A stretch of 64,000 nt of DNA, taken from assembly GCF_001613425.1 (NCBI RefSeq), contig NZ_BDCI01000041.1:124001-188000 (forward strand), written 5' to 3'. Shown piece by piece: positions 35,744-43,520 of the stretch. The position numbers and the translations under genes are program-made. The DNA is from Nocardia vulneris. Lineage in GTDB: Bacteria; Actinomycetota; Actinomycetes; Mycobacteriales; Mycobacteriaceae. Position 1 is the first letter of the stretch. Each line of letters opens with the position of its first letter. The notes under the pieces are model-generated. The model made no database searches. It was not told the DNA's origin and saw nothing but the letters and a program-made list of their open reading frames with translations.

Positions 35744-36696
35744 CCACGGCACTGTCCACCCACGGCGACAAGCTGACCTGCTTCACCGCCGCGCTGGCGA
35801 GCGCACTGCTGGCCCGCGGCGAAACCCGGTGGTGGCGGCCGCTGCTCGCGGGCGGCCCGACCCTCGCGGTCACCCCCGCCGAGCAGGACCTGCTGCTGTT
35901 CGAACACGATGCCACCGCACCGCTGCCCGCGCTGGGGTTCGGCGTGCACGGCGACGACGACTGGGCCACCGCGTACCACGCGCTGGAGGAGCAGGTGGCC
36001 GCGCACGGTTCGGTCGTGCTACTCGCCGATATCTTCCACTTGCCCTGGCAGCACGGCTATCAGAAATGGCACGCGCCGCACTGGCTGGCCATCGTGGCCA
36101 CCGTCGACGGCTGGGTGGTGGAGGACCCGCTCACGATGACCACCGAACTCGGACTGCAAGCCGGACAACGGGTTCCGGTGCTCTCGGCCGCCGAACTGCG
36201 GGAGTGGTCGGTGAGCCTCGGCCCCGGTGACACGGTCGCGCTGCTGCGCGAACAAGCGATGGCGGGCACCTCGGAGATCCAGGTGGGCCGGACCTATCGC
36301 TGGCTGCAGACCCGCCCTGCCGAACTGCGCGCGCCGCGCGCCGACCGGCTGGTGGGTGCGGATGCGCTGGTGGCACTGGCGAGCCGCTACCAATTCGCTT
36401 CGACCCCAGACGATTTCACCCAGCTCGACGACCTGTGGCAGGCCCTGCGGCACCGTGAACTGCTGCTGTGGGCGGCGGAATTCGACGACGAGGTGCTCGA
36501 CGACGCGGGCCGCGAACACTGGGAGCGGGCGGTAGCCCTGTGGCGCAAACTACCGCCGCTGCTGATGCACGCCCGGATGCGGGCCGCCGCGGGCGGCACC
36601 GTGCAGACCGCGCGCATCGCCGAAAACCTGCTCGCGCTGGCCGAATACGAAGGCAAGCACCAGGCCTTCGTGCACCGCCGGCCGGAAGGAGCGTAG
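35740..36696 (+). CDS. BtrH N-terminal domain protein, putative acyl-ACP acyltransferase
   Basis: 318 residues, ATGA-coupled to the FAAL gene. The N-terminal half fits the BtrH_N family: Cys14 in DKLTCFTAALASAL, a His in KWHAPHWLAIVA and an Asp in VVEDPL form a papain-like Cys-His-Asp set. In butirosin biosynthesis BtrH transfers a gamma-glutamyl-AHBA chain from an acyl carrier protein to an aminoglycoside amine. Here a free ACP is encoded two genes downstream, so an analogous transfer of a small acyl group to the lipopeptide is the best inference. The C-terminal helical half resembles other BtrH-like proteins of PKS/NRPS clusters. Confidence 0.75.
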   Translation: MTTALSTHGDKLTCFTAALASALLARGETRWWRPLLAGGPTLAVTPAEQDLLLFEHDATAPLPALGFGVHGDDDWATAYHALEEQVAAHGSVVLLADIFHLPWQHGYQKWHAPHWLAIVATVDGWVVEDPLTMTTELGLQAGQRVPVLSAAELREWSVSLGPGDTVALLREQAMAGTSEIQVGRTYRWLQTRPAELRAPRADRLVGADALVALASRYQFASTPDDFTQLDDLWQALRHRELLLWAAEFDDEVLDDAGREHWERAVALWRKLPPLLMHARMRAAAGGTVQTARIAENLLALAEYEGKHQAFVHRRPEGA

Positions 36697-36698
36697 CG

Positions 36699-38438
36699 AT
36701 GGCCGATATCGCGGTGCGGATCGCACCCGCCGACGGATATGTCGCGTGGACCCAGCACGCGAAAACGCTCGCCCGCGAACCGAACCCGCCGGGCGTCGCC
36801 GTCCGGCTGGCCGTGCTGGCGACCTACACCACCGACTTCCTCACCGAGCTGCTGCCGTTGGCCTGCGCTCGCGCGGGGGTGACCCCCGAGCTGCTCGAGT
36901 TTCCGTTCGGTCAGGTCGAACAGGTCCTGCTCGCGCCCCAAACACCGTTCCACGAAGGCGATTACGTCGTGCTGGCGGGTACGCACCACGACGTCACCGG
37001 CACGGTCGAGGAGACCGTGGACCGCTGGGTCGGGCTGTGGGATGCCGCGGCGCGCTCCGGCGTGCGGGTGGTGCAGCTCGGGTTCGCGCCGCCCGCGATC
37101 GACGCGTACGACGCGGCCGCCTGGCGTACCCCGCAGTCGCTCTCGCACCGAGTGCGTGAGATCAACGCGCGGCTCGCCGAACAGGCGGCGGGCCGAGTGC
37201 TGTTCGTCGACGTGGAACAGCTTGCCGCTCAGGTGGGCCTGCGGCAGTGGGAGGACTCGCGCAGCTGGTACCGGGTGCGGCAACCGTATGCGCCGGACAG
37301 CCTGCCGTGGCTGGCCGCGGCGATCGCCGACACGGTCGCGGCCGACCGCGGCCGGTCCGCGCGGTGCGTGGTGGTCGACCTCGACGGCACCCTGTGGGGC
37401 GGCGTCCTCGGCGACGACGGCATCGACGGCATCCGGGTCGGCACCGGCGCCGAGGGCGAGGCGTTCGCCGATTTCCAACGCTATCTGCGGGCGCTCACCG
37501 AACGCGGCGTGCTGCTCGCGGTGGCCAGCAAGAACGATCGCGAGCTCGCGCTGCGGGCCATCGACGAGGCGCCGGGCATGGTGCTGCGGGCCGCGGACTT
37601 CACCCATATCGTCGCCGACTGGCGGCCGAAATCCGAACAGCTCCAAGAGATCTCGCAGAAGATCCGGCTCGGCCTCGGCAGCATCGCGTTCGTCGACGAC
37701 AACCCGGCCGAATGCGCCCAGGTCGTCGCCGCGCACCCCGAGGTGCGCGCGCTGTGCCTGCCCGCCGCGCCCGCGAAGTTCCGCGCCGCGCTGGCCGCGC
37801 TGCCCTGGCTGCACCCCGGGGCGCTGTCCAGCGAGGACTTCACGCGGCAGCGCTCCTACCAGGCACTGGCCGCCGCCGAACGGATCGTGACGGACAACCT
37901 GGACGAGTTCCTCGCGAGCCTGGACATGGTCGCCACCATCGAGCCGATCAACAGCACCACCCTGGACCGGGCCGCCCAGCTGATCGCCAAGACCAACCAG
38001 TTCAACCTGACCACCCGCAGGCACACCCAGAGCCAGGTCCGGAAGATGGCCGAGGATCCGCGGTGGTTCGCCGCGATCCTGCGCCTGCGGGACCGTTTCG
38101 CCGATCACGGCATCGTCGGCGTGCTGCTCGCCGAGGATCGCGAGGGCGCCGTCGAGATCGACACCCTGCTGCTGAGCTGCCGGGTGATCGGCCGGAACGT
38201 GGAAGACAATCTGCTGGCCGCGGCCGCCGAATGGGCGTTGGCACAGGGGAGTTCGCGATTGGTGGGCCGGTATCTCCCGACCGCCCGCAACGCGCTGGTG
38301 CGCGAGCTGTACCCCCGGCACGGTTTCGCACTCGAGGCGGAATCGGCGCAGGGGGCGGTATACGGATTCGACCTGACGGGTGGCGCGCCCGCGCGCAGCC
38401 CGCACGTGCGAGAGGCGCAGACCCACCATGGCTACTGA
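36699..38438 (+). CDS. FkbH-like HAD-IIIC phosphatase/acyltransferase with GNAT-like C-terminus
   Basis: 579 residues. An N-terminal SGNH-like region (1-215), a HAD-IIIC core with D227-x-D229 in VVDLDGTLWGGVLGDDG and the later ASKND and VDDNPAE motifs, and a C-terminal GNAT-like region ending in VGRYLPTARNALV and YPRHGF. Shorter FkbH proteins take 1,3-bisphosphoglycerate, remove phosphate and load glycerate onto an ACP, for methoxymalonyl, tetronate or lactate-type units. The longer form is found in many PKS/NRPS loci with less certain substrates. It begins 2 bases after the BtrH-like gene and overlaps the ACP gene by 11 bases, which supports glyceryl- or similar acyl-ACP formation. Confidence 0.85.
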   Translation: MADIAVRIAPADGYVAWTQHAKTLAREPNPPGVAVRLAVLATYTTDFLTELLPLACARAGVTPELLEFPFGQVEQVLLAPQTPFHEGDYVVLAGTHHDVTGTVEETVDRWVGLWDAAARSGVRVVQLGFAPPAIDAYDAAAWRTPQSLSHRVREINARLAEQAAGRVLFVDVEQLAAQVGLRQWEDSRSWYRVRQPYAPDSLPWLAAAIADTVAADRGRSARCVVVDLDGTLWGGVLGDDGIDGIRVGTGAEGEAFADFQRYLRALTERGVLLAVASKNDRELALRAIDEAPGMVLRAADFTHIVADWRPKSEQLQEISQKIRLGLGSIAFVDDNPAECAQVVAAHPEVRALCLPAAPAKFRAALAALPWLHPGALSSEDFTRQRSYQALAAAERIVTDNLDEFLASLDMVATIEPINSTTLDRAAQLIAKTNQFNLTTRRHTQSQVRKMAEDPRWFAAILRLRDRFADHGIVGVLLAEDREGAVEIDTLLLSCRVIGRNVEDNLLAAAAEWALAQGSSRLVGRYLPTARNALVRELYPRHGFALEAESAQGAVYGFDLTGGAPARSPHVREAQTHHGY

Positions 38439-38676
38439 TGTGATGGAGCAGTTGCTCGAGCTGTTCGCCGAAGTGGTCGGCGAGCCGGCCGCTCACGGCC
38501 CCGATACGGTGCGCGCCGACATGGACACCTGGGATTCGCTGGCCCAGGTCCGATTGGTGTACGCGGTGGAACGCGCGTTCGCGGTGGAACTTCCGGAGCG
38601 CACGCTCACGTCGGAACCCACGCTCGCCGAACTCGCCGCGGCCGTGGTGACCGCACGGCGGGAGCGGGTGTCGTGA
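38428..38676 (+). CDS. Free acyl carrier protein
   Basis: 82 residues, a discrete type II ACP. The phosphopantetheine site is Ser37 in DTWDSLAQVRLV. A start at ATG 38443 is also possible. It overlaps both neighbours, FkbH-like upstream by 11 bases and the MaoC-SDR gene downstream by 4, so the three proteins are made in step. It is the likely carrier for the FkbH-derived unit and the donor for the BtrH-like transferase. Confidence 0.88.
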   Translation: MATDVMEQLLELFAEVVGEPAAHGPDTVRADMDTWDSLAQVRLVYAVERAFAVELPERTLTSEPTLAELAAAVVTARRERVS

Positions 38677-40220
38677 CCGCCCGCGTGTTCCGTGTGACCG
38701 ATACCGACGTGGCGACCTACGCGGCCGCCACCGGTGATCGCAATCCGTTGCACGTGGACAACGATTTCGGCCACCGCTCGCCGTACGGCAGACCGGTGGC
38801 GCACGGTGCGCTCGTGGTCACCTTGGCGCTGGCCGCGCTCGCCGAGACCACCGATCCGATGGCGGTGCGCGATATCCGGGCGACGTTCCGGCAGCCGACG
38901 ATTCCGGGCCGCCGCTACGAGGTCGACTGGACGGTGTCGGAGAGCGAGGCCCGCGGCCGGGTCAGCTTCGGCGGTATCGAGGTGGTCGGCGTCCGGTGCC
39001 GGCTGGGTTCGGTGCTGCCGTGGTGCGGGCCCGCCGCCGCGGACCAACCGCGCCGCGATACCCCGCGTGTGCTCGGATTGGCCGATGTGGCAGGCGATTC
39101 CGCGCAGGCGCCGGGTGCCGAAGGGGGGACGTATGCGGTGGACTACCCGTTGATCGCCGCCTTGGTCTCGCGGGTGATCGGCGGGCGCGTGCCCGAACAT
39201 GTCGCGGCCGTGCTCGGCTGGGCCAGCTACTGGACCGGCATGTGCACCCCCGGCCGGGACGCGCTGCTCGTCGCGACGACCATCGTGCTGCACGGGTCCG
39301 GTTCCGGCGCAGTGGAATTCGATACCGCCGCGCCCGAGGTGGACCGGCGCTCGGGGCTGGTCACCCTGCAGGCCGGGATGCGCTGCGGCGCCAGCGCCGA
39401 CGTCACCGTGCAGAGCCTGATCCGGGAATCGGTGCCCGGACCGGACCCACAGGAACTGGCTGCCGTCCTACCGCCCTCGGAGCGGCTCGCGGGCCGCACC
39501 ATCCTGGTCGTCGGCGGCAGCCGGGGGCTCGGCGCGGCCGTCTCACTGGGGCTGGCGAGTCAGGGTGCGCGGGTTCTGGTGAGCTGCACCCGCGCGCCCG
39601 AGGTGCTCGCCGCCGCCTCGCACGCCTACCGGGATCGGCTGTGGCCGGTGCTCGCCGACGCCAGCGACGGCTACGCGCTCGGCGCCGCCCTGCCGGAAGG
39701 TCCGCTCGACGGCGTGGTGCTGCTCGCGGCCCCGGCGATTCCGACGCTGCCGCTGGCGCCGGACGCGGTCGAGACCGCCGCGCAGTTCATGGCGGCGAGC
39801 ACCCGGCTGGTCTTCGCGCCGCTGTCGGTGTGCGTGCCACGGCTCGAGAAGGGCGCCACCGTGGTGCTGATCTCGTCGGAGGCGGTGCTGGCCCCGCCCC
39901 GCTGGTGGCCGCACTACGCGGCGGCCAAGGCGGCAGTCGAGGGGCTCGCGGAATACGTTGCGCGCCACCATCCGTGGCATGTCGTGGTGGTCCGCCCGCC
40001 GCGGCTGTGGACCGACCTGACGAACACCCCGGGTGGGCGTGCGGTGAGCAACCCCATCGCGCCGGTCGCCGCCGATATCGTCAATGCCTTTTCCGCCGAA
40101 GACGCTGTCGCCGGGGAAGTTTCGGTGCTCGGCGCGGCCGGATGGGGCGCGCCCTGGCCACTGCTGCACGAGGAGGTGCGAGATGCTGGAGATCTGCGAT
40201 CTGAACAAGTCGTACGGTAA
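38673..40220 (+). CDS. MaoC-like hydratase fused to short-chain dehydrogenase/reductase
   Basis: 515 residues; GTG start in a GTGA overlap with the ACP gene. The N-terminal hot-dog domain has the R-hydratase signature ATGDRNPLHVDNDF (Asp22 and His27, the catalytic spacing) and RPVAHGAL. The middle (about 130-255) looks like a second, degenerate hot-dog. The C-terminal SDR has the cofactor motif VVGGSRGLG (279-287) and Tyr415-x3-Lys419 in YAAAK, with Ser in LISSEA. It could reduce and dehydrate a beta-keto or hydroxyacyl intermediate on the free ACP or in trans on the PKS modules, which have no reductive domains of their own. The fusion order is not one I know from a characterised pathway. Confidence 0.78.
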   Translation: MTARVFRVTDTDVATYAAATGDRNPLHVDNDFGHRSPYGRPVAHGALVVTLALAALAETTDPMAVRDIRATFRQPTIPGRRYEVDWTVSESEARGRVSFGGIEVVGVRCRLGSVLPWCGPAAADQPRRDTPRVLGLADVAGDSAQAPGAEGGTYAVDYPLIAALVSRVIGGRVPEHVAAVLGWASYWTGMCTPGRDALLVATTIVLHGSGSGAVEFDTAAPEVDRRSGLVTLQAGMRCGASADVTVQSLIRESVPGPDPQELAAVLPPSERLAGRTILVVGGSRGLGAAVSLGLASQGARVLVSCTRAPEVLAAASHAYRDRLWPVLADASDGYALGAALPEGPLDGVVLLAAPAIPTLPLAPDAVETAAQFMAASTRLVFAPLSVCVPRLEKGATVVLISSEAVLAPPRWWPHYAAAKAAVEGLAEYVARHHPWHVVVVRPPRLWTDLTNTPGGRAVSNPIAPVAADIVNAFSAEDAVAGEVSVLGAAGWGAPWPLLHEEVRDAGDLRSEQVVR

Positions 40221-41142
40221 GAAGCAGGTGCTCACCGGAGTCGACCTGCTCGTGCGACCCGGCGAGATCGTCGGCCTGCTCGGTCCGAACGGCGCGGGCA
40301 AGACCACCACGGCGTCCATCGTCGCGGGTCTCACGCCCGCCGACTCGGGGACGGTCCGGATCGACGATATCTACCTCGCGACCGAGCCGCGCCAGGCCCG
40401 GCGCAAGCTGGGCTTCGCGCCGCAGGAACTCGGCGTGTACCCCACGCTGACCGCGCGGGAGAACCTGACCTTCTTCGGCAAGCTGATGGGGGTGGGCCGC
40501 AAGGAACTGCCCGCGCGGATCGACGAGGTCGCCGCGCGGCTCGGCATCACCCCGTTCCTCACCACCCGGGCGCACCAGCTCTCCGGCGGTCAGCAGCGCC
40601 GGCTGCACACCGCCATGGCGCTGCTACACGAGCCGGACGTGCTTTGGCTGGACGAGCCGACTGTCGGTGCGGACGTCGCGGCCCGGCAAGACCTGCTCGA
40701 CGAGGTGCGCGCGCTCGCCGATCGGGGCGCGGCGGTGGTGTACGCAACCCACTACCTGCCGGAACTCGAGGTGCTCGGGGCTCGGGTGGTCGTGCTGCAT
40801 CAGGGCCGGATTCTGGCGCAGGGGAGCGCTGCCGAGCTGATCGAGCGCCACGCGCAGGCGGCGGTGAGTCTCGAATTCGTGACCGCGATCCCCGCGTGTC
40901 TCGGCGGGTTCCTCGCCGCGCCGGGCGCCACGGTGGTCGACGCGCGCCGGCTCGACATTCCGACGAACGCGCCCGGCCAGCTGCTCGCGCAGCTGTTCAC
41001 CACGTTGGACACCGATACCGAGCAACTGCTTGCCGCGGAGATCCAGCACCCCAACCTGGAGAACGCCTACCTGGCGATCATGCGCGCGGCCGCGGCCGGC
41101 GCCGACCAGCCCGTGGAAGGGATCCGAGATGCTGTTGCATGA
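40183..41142 (+). CDS. ABC transporter ATP-binding protein
   Basis: 319 residues. Walker A GPNGAGKTT, signature LSGGQQRR and Walker B VLWLDEPT with a His switch in YATHYL. It is of the DrrA/CcmA drug-export class. The ATG at 40183 has GAGGAGG (40170-40176) upstream and lies 38 bases inside the MaoC-SDR gene. Paired with the permease gene that overlaps its end; together they probably export the cluster product. Confidence 0.9.
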   Translation: MLEICDLNKSYGKKQVLTGVDLLVRPGEIVGLLGPNGAGKTTTASIVAGLTPADSGTVRIDDIYLATEPRQARRKLGFAPQELGVYPTLTARENLTFFGKLMGVGRKELPARIDEVAARLGITPFLTTRAHQLSGGQQRRLHTAMALLHEPDVLWLDEPTVGADVAARQDLLDEVRALADRGAAVVYATHYLPELEVLGARVVVLHQGRILAQGSAAELIERHAQAAVSLEFVTAIPACLGGFLAAPGATVVDARRLDIPTNAPGQLLAQLFTTLDTDTEQLLAAEIQHPNLENAYLAIMRAAAAGADQPVEGIRDAVA

Positions 41143-41920
41143 CTCCGCCGTCGACCGGGTGCGCGCGCTCTCCTGGGCGGACCTGCGCCGCATCCGGTCC
41201 GATCCGGCCCAGCTGATCGTGCTCACGGTGCTGCCCATCGGCATGATGGCGTTCCTGACCCCGGCGAACAAGGCGCAGCTGCGCTTCTTCGGCGGGTTCC
41301 CCAACGCCAGCGGCATCGAGCAGGCGGGTCCGGGCACCATCGTGATGTTCGCGTTCTTCATCACGACCTTGCTCGGCGCCTCGTTCTTCCGCGAGCACGA
41401 GTGGGGCACCTGGGACCGGCTGCGGGCCGCGCCCGTGCGTGCCGGGGAGATCATTCTCGGCAAATCGCTCCCGTCGGTGCTGTTCTCGGTGGTGCACCTG
41501 AGCATCCTGTGGCTGGTCGCCTTCACGCTGTGGGACCTGCACAGCAAGGGCTCGGTCTGGCTGCTGGTCCCGATCAGCGCCTCGCTCATGGTCGCGACCT
41601 GGGGCTTCGGCATCGCGCTCGTCTCGCTGTGCCGCACCATCGATCAGCTCTCGATCATGGCGCAGGTCGGTTCGCTGGCCATCGGGGGGCTGGCGGGCAC
41701 GATCACGCCGCGTGACACGCTGCCCGGTTGGGCGCAGGCCTTGTCGCCGTTCACGCCGCAGTACTGGGCGCTGAAGGGTTACCAGGACGTCATCCTGCGC
41801 GGAGCCGGGTTCGCCGACATCGTCGAACCGTGCCTGATTCTGCTCGGGGTCGGCGTCGTCGGCGGACTGGTCGCCCTGTTCCGGTTCCGGCTCAGCCACA
41901 GCAAGGTCGGCCGCAGCTGA
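41129..41920 (+). CDS. ABC-2 type transporter permease
   Basis: 263 residues with six hydrophobic segments, typical of DrrB/ABC-2 permeases. It starts 14 bases before the ATPase stop. Segments such as FREHEWGTWDRLRAAPV and LGKSLPSVLF match the conserved region after the first helices. Last gene of the cluster; a convergent gene ends 3 bases beyond it. Confidence 0.9.
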   Translation: MLLHDSAVDRVRALSWADLRRIRSDPAQLIVLTVLPIGMMAFLTPANKAQLRFFGGFPNASGIEQAGPGTIVMFAFFITTLLGASFFREHEWGTWDRLRAAPVRAGEIILGKSLPSVLFSVVHLSILWLVAFTLWDLHSKGSVWLLVPISASLMVATWGFGIALVSLCRTIDQLSIMAQVGSLAIGGLAGTITPRDTLPGWAQALSPFTPQYWALKGYQDVILRGAGFADIVEPCLILLGVGVVGGLVALFRFRLSHSKVGRS

Positions 41921-41923
41921 GCG

Positions 41924-42430
41924 TTACTCGATCGGCTGGGTGATCGCGTTGTGCTCGTCGTTGATCAGATGAAAGGCCGAGGCCAGGTCGTCCAGGGCGG
42001 TCTGCCAGAGTGACTCGGTGCCGTCACCGTGCGGGTTTCCGCTGCTCAGTGACAGCAGCACCTGTGCGGCCTCGGCCGCGCGAGCCGCCGCGTCGAGCAG
42101 GACCGGGGCCTGATCGGAGAGATGGCGCGGGGCCAGCGCGTCGATCCGGTTGTGCAGCCAGTGCGCGTCGAAATGGGCCTGTTCGGTGGCATTCTCGCCG
42201 TCCAGCGCGGGCTGGGTGCTCGCCGCGGTCCAGCGCCGGGCCAACTCCTGCTGGTCCGGCGTGTTGGTCACCGCGCTGCGCAGTTCGCTGCTGAACACCC
42301 GCTGCAACAACGCGGCCAGTTTGGCGCGCTCGACCGCGGGGTCGTTGTTCTCGGTGGCGAGGGCATCGATGTCGCCGGGGTCGATGTGCAGCACTGCCAG
42401 AATTGCCCTCAGTTGCGCGATCGTGGCCAC
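41924..42430 (-). CDS. Hypothetical protein
   Basis: 168 residues, GTG start, predicted mostly alpha-helical, acidic, without signal peptide or membrane segment. I recognise no family. It converges on the ABC permease gene with a 3-bp gap, so it marks the right border of the cluster. Codon use is normal for the window, which supports it as a real gene. Confidence 0.55.
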   Translation of the reverse strand: MATIAQLRAILAVLHIDPGDIDALATENNDPAVERAKLAALLQRVFSSELRSAVTNTPDQQELARRWTAASTQPALDGENATEQAHFDAHWLHNRIDALAPRHLSDQAPVLLDAAARAAEAAQVLLSLSSGNPHGDGTESLWQTALDDLASAFHLINDEHNAITQPIE

Positions 42431-42647
42431 TCAACCCCTGCCTTGTCTGCCTCGCCGAGCCGTTCCTCGGCACCACCCGACCCCCGGTACACGGAACGAT
42501 TAACCAAATGATAGCCGCACGGTGTCATCGTGACACCGCAAACGCCGCGCGAATCGTCCGGTGCGATATGCGTGTTGGCTATGGCCCGCAACCGATCTCG
42601 GCGCGAAGTTGGTTGTGCTTTTGATCACCGTAGCCTCGCTGGCCGAT

Positions 42648-42665
42648 TTAGAATGATCACTCTAA
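42648..42665. promoter_or_regulatory. Near-perfect 18-bp palindrome before the SnoaL-like gene
   Basis: TTAGAATGATCACTCTAA is an inverted repeat with one mismatched pair. It ends 10 bases before the ATG at 42676. TAATAT (42663-42668) fits the TANNNT -10 pattern 7 bases before that ATG, so the site would block the promoter. Such short AT-rich dyads are typical TetR or MarR targets. Confidence 0.5.
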
Positions 42666-42675
42666 TATCGAGGGT

Positions 42676-43071
42676 ATGAACAACAGAGATGTGGTGAATC
42701 AGTTCTATCTGGCGACGCAGGCCAACAGCGGCGCCGCGATCTTGGCCGCGCTGCATCCGCGGTTCGAGGCCGCGGTGGCGCCGGGCATGCCCAGCGTCAC
42801 CGACTTCGCGCCGCGCGGTCCGGAGGTCGCGCTGGCCACGGTGTGGGGACCCGTCGGCGAGGACTTCGCCATCGCGCCCTACGCCGAGGCCTGGTACGAC
42901 ACCGAGGACGGCGGGGTGCTCGTCACCGGGCACTATCGCGGCACTGCGCGCGCGACGGGCAAACCCGTACTCGCGGAGTTCGCGCATCTGTGGCACGTGG
43001 CCGACGGCAAGATCAGCGCGCTGCATCAGTACACCGATACCTGGTGCTGGCGCGCCGCGCTGGCCGCCTGA
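42676..43071 (+). CDS. SnoaL-like/NTF2-fold protein
   Basis: 131 residues, the size of a single NTF2-like domain. The opening NNRDVVNQFYLATQAN helix and the closing strands FAHLWHVADGKISALHQYTD are typical of the SnoaL/ketosteroid-isomerase-like group. Members act as cyclases, isomerases or hydratases, and many have no known role. It is a single gene behind its own palindromic operator. Confidence 0.75.
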   Translation: MNNRDVVNQFYLATQANSGAAILAALHPRFEAAVAPGMPSVTDFAPRGPEVALATVWGPVGEDFAIAPYAEAWYDTEDGGVLVTGHYRGTARATGKPVLAEFAHLWHVADGKISALHQYTDTWCWRAALAA

Positions 43072-43083
43072 GCGACTCGCGAT

Positions 43084-43099
43084 ACCGGGCAGTCCCGGT
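43084..43099. terminator. Short hairpin after the SnoaL-like gene
   Basis: ACCGGG-CAGT-CCCGGT, a perfect 6-bp stem with a 4-base loop, 12 bases after the stop. A plausible weak terminator. Confidence 0.4.
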
Positions 43100-43219
43100 G
43101 TGCGCATGGTGACCTCGTTCCGAAACATCGATGCCTACACATCTGAGTTCGGCTCGGTCACCCTCGCGGATTGTCGACACGCCGAAACAATCTCGGCGAT
43201 CTCGGTGCGGTCCGGTCGC

Positions 43220-43420
43220 TCAGCGGATCTTGCTCTCGGCCGCGACCATGTCCAGGACCAGATCCTGCAATAGTCGGCAGGTGGTGTGCGCCTGGGCGAG
43301 CAGCAGCTCCGACGATTCGGCCTCCGCCACATCGATGAGCTCGTTCATCTGATGGCACAGGGCGACGAGCCGTCGCACGACCTGCCGCCGCTCCCTGCAG
43401 GTGAGTACGTCGCTACGCAT
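43220..43420 (-). CDS. Small hypothetical protein
   Basis: 66 residues, mostly helical and rich in Leu, Glu and Arg; two Cys. The ATG at 43420 has an excellent ribosome site (GGGGAAGG) directly upstream, which is the main support. No family recognised. It lies 100 bases downstream of the prenyltransferase gene on the same strand. Confidence 0.5.
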   Translation of the reverse strand: MRSDVLTCRERRQVVRRLVALCHQMNELIDVAEAESSELLLAQAHTTCRLLQDLVLDMVAAESKIR

Positions 43421-43520
43421 ACCTTCCCCATCGCGGCGCGCCGCCCACGCGTTTCGGCAACTCGCCGGACACCTTGCGGCGAAAGGATTGTCAGCGTCGC
43501 CGCCGCTGTTGCGCAGGGCG

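Noticed and set aside
16196..41920. Nocobactin/mycobactin-type siderophore cluster
   Set aside because: No salicylate synthase, aryl-AMP ligase, cyclisation domain or lysine N-hydroxylase is present, and the cluster has no iron box.
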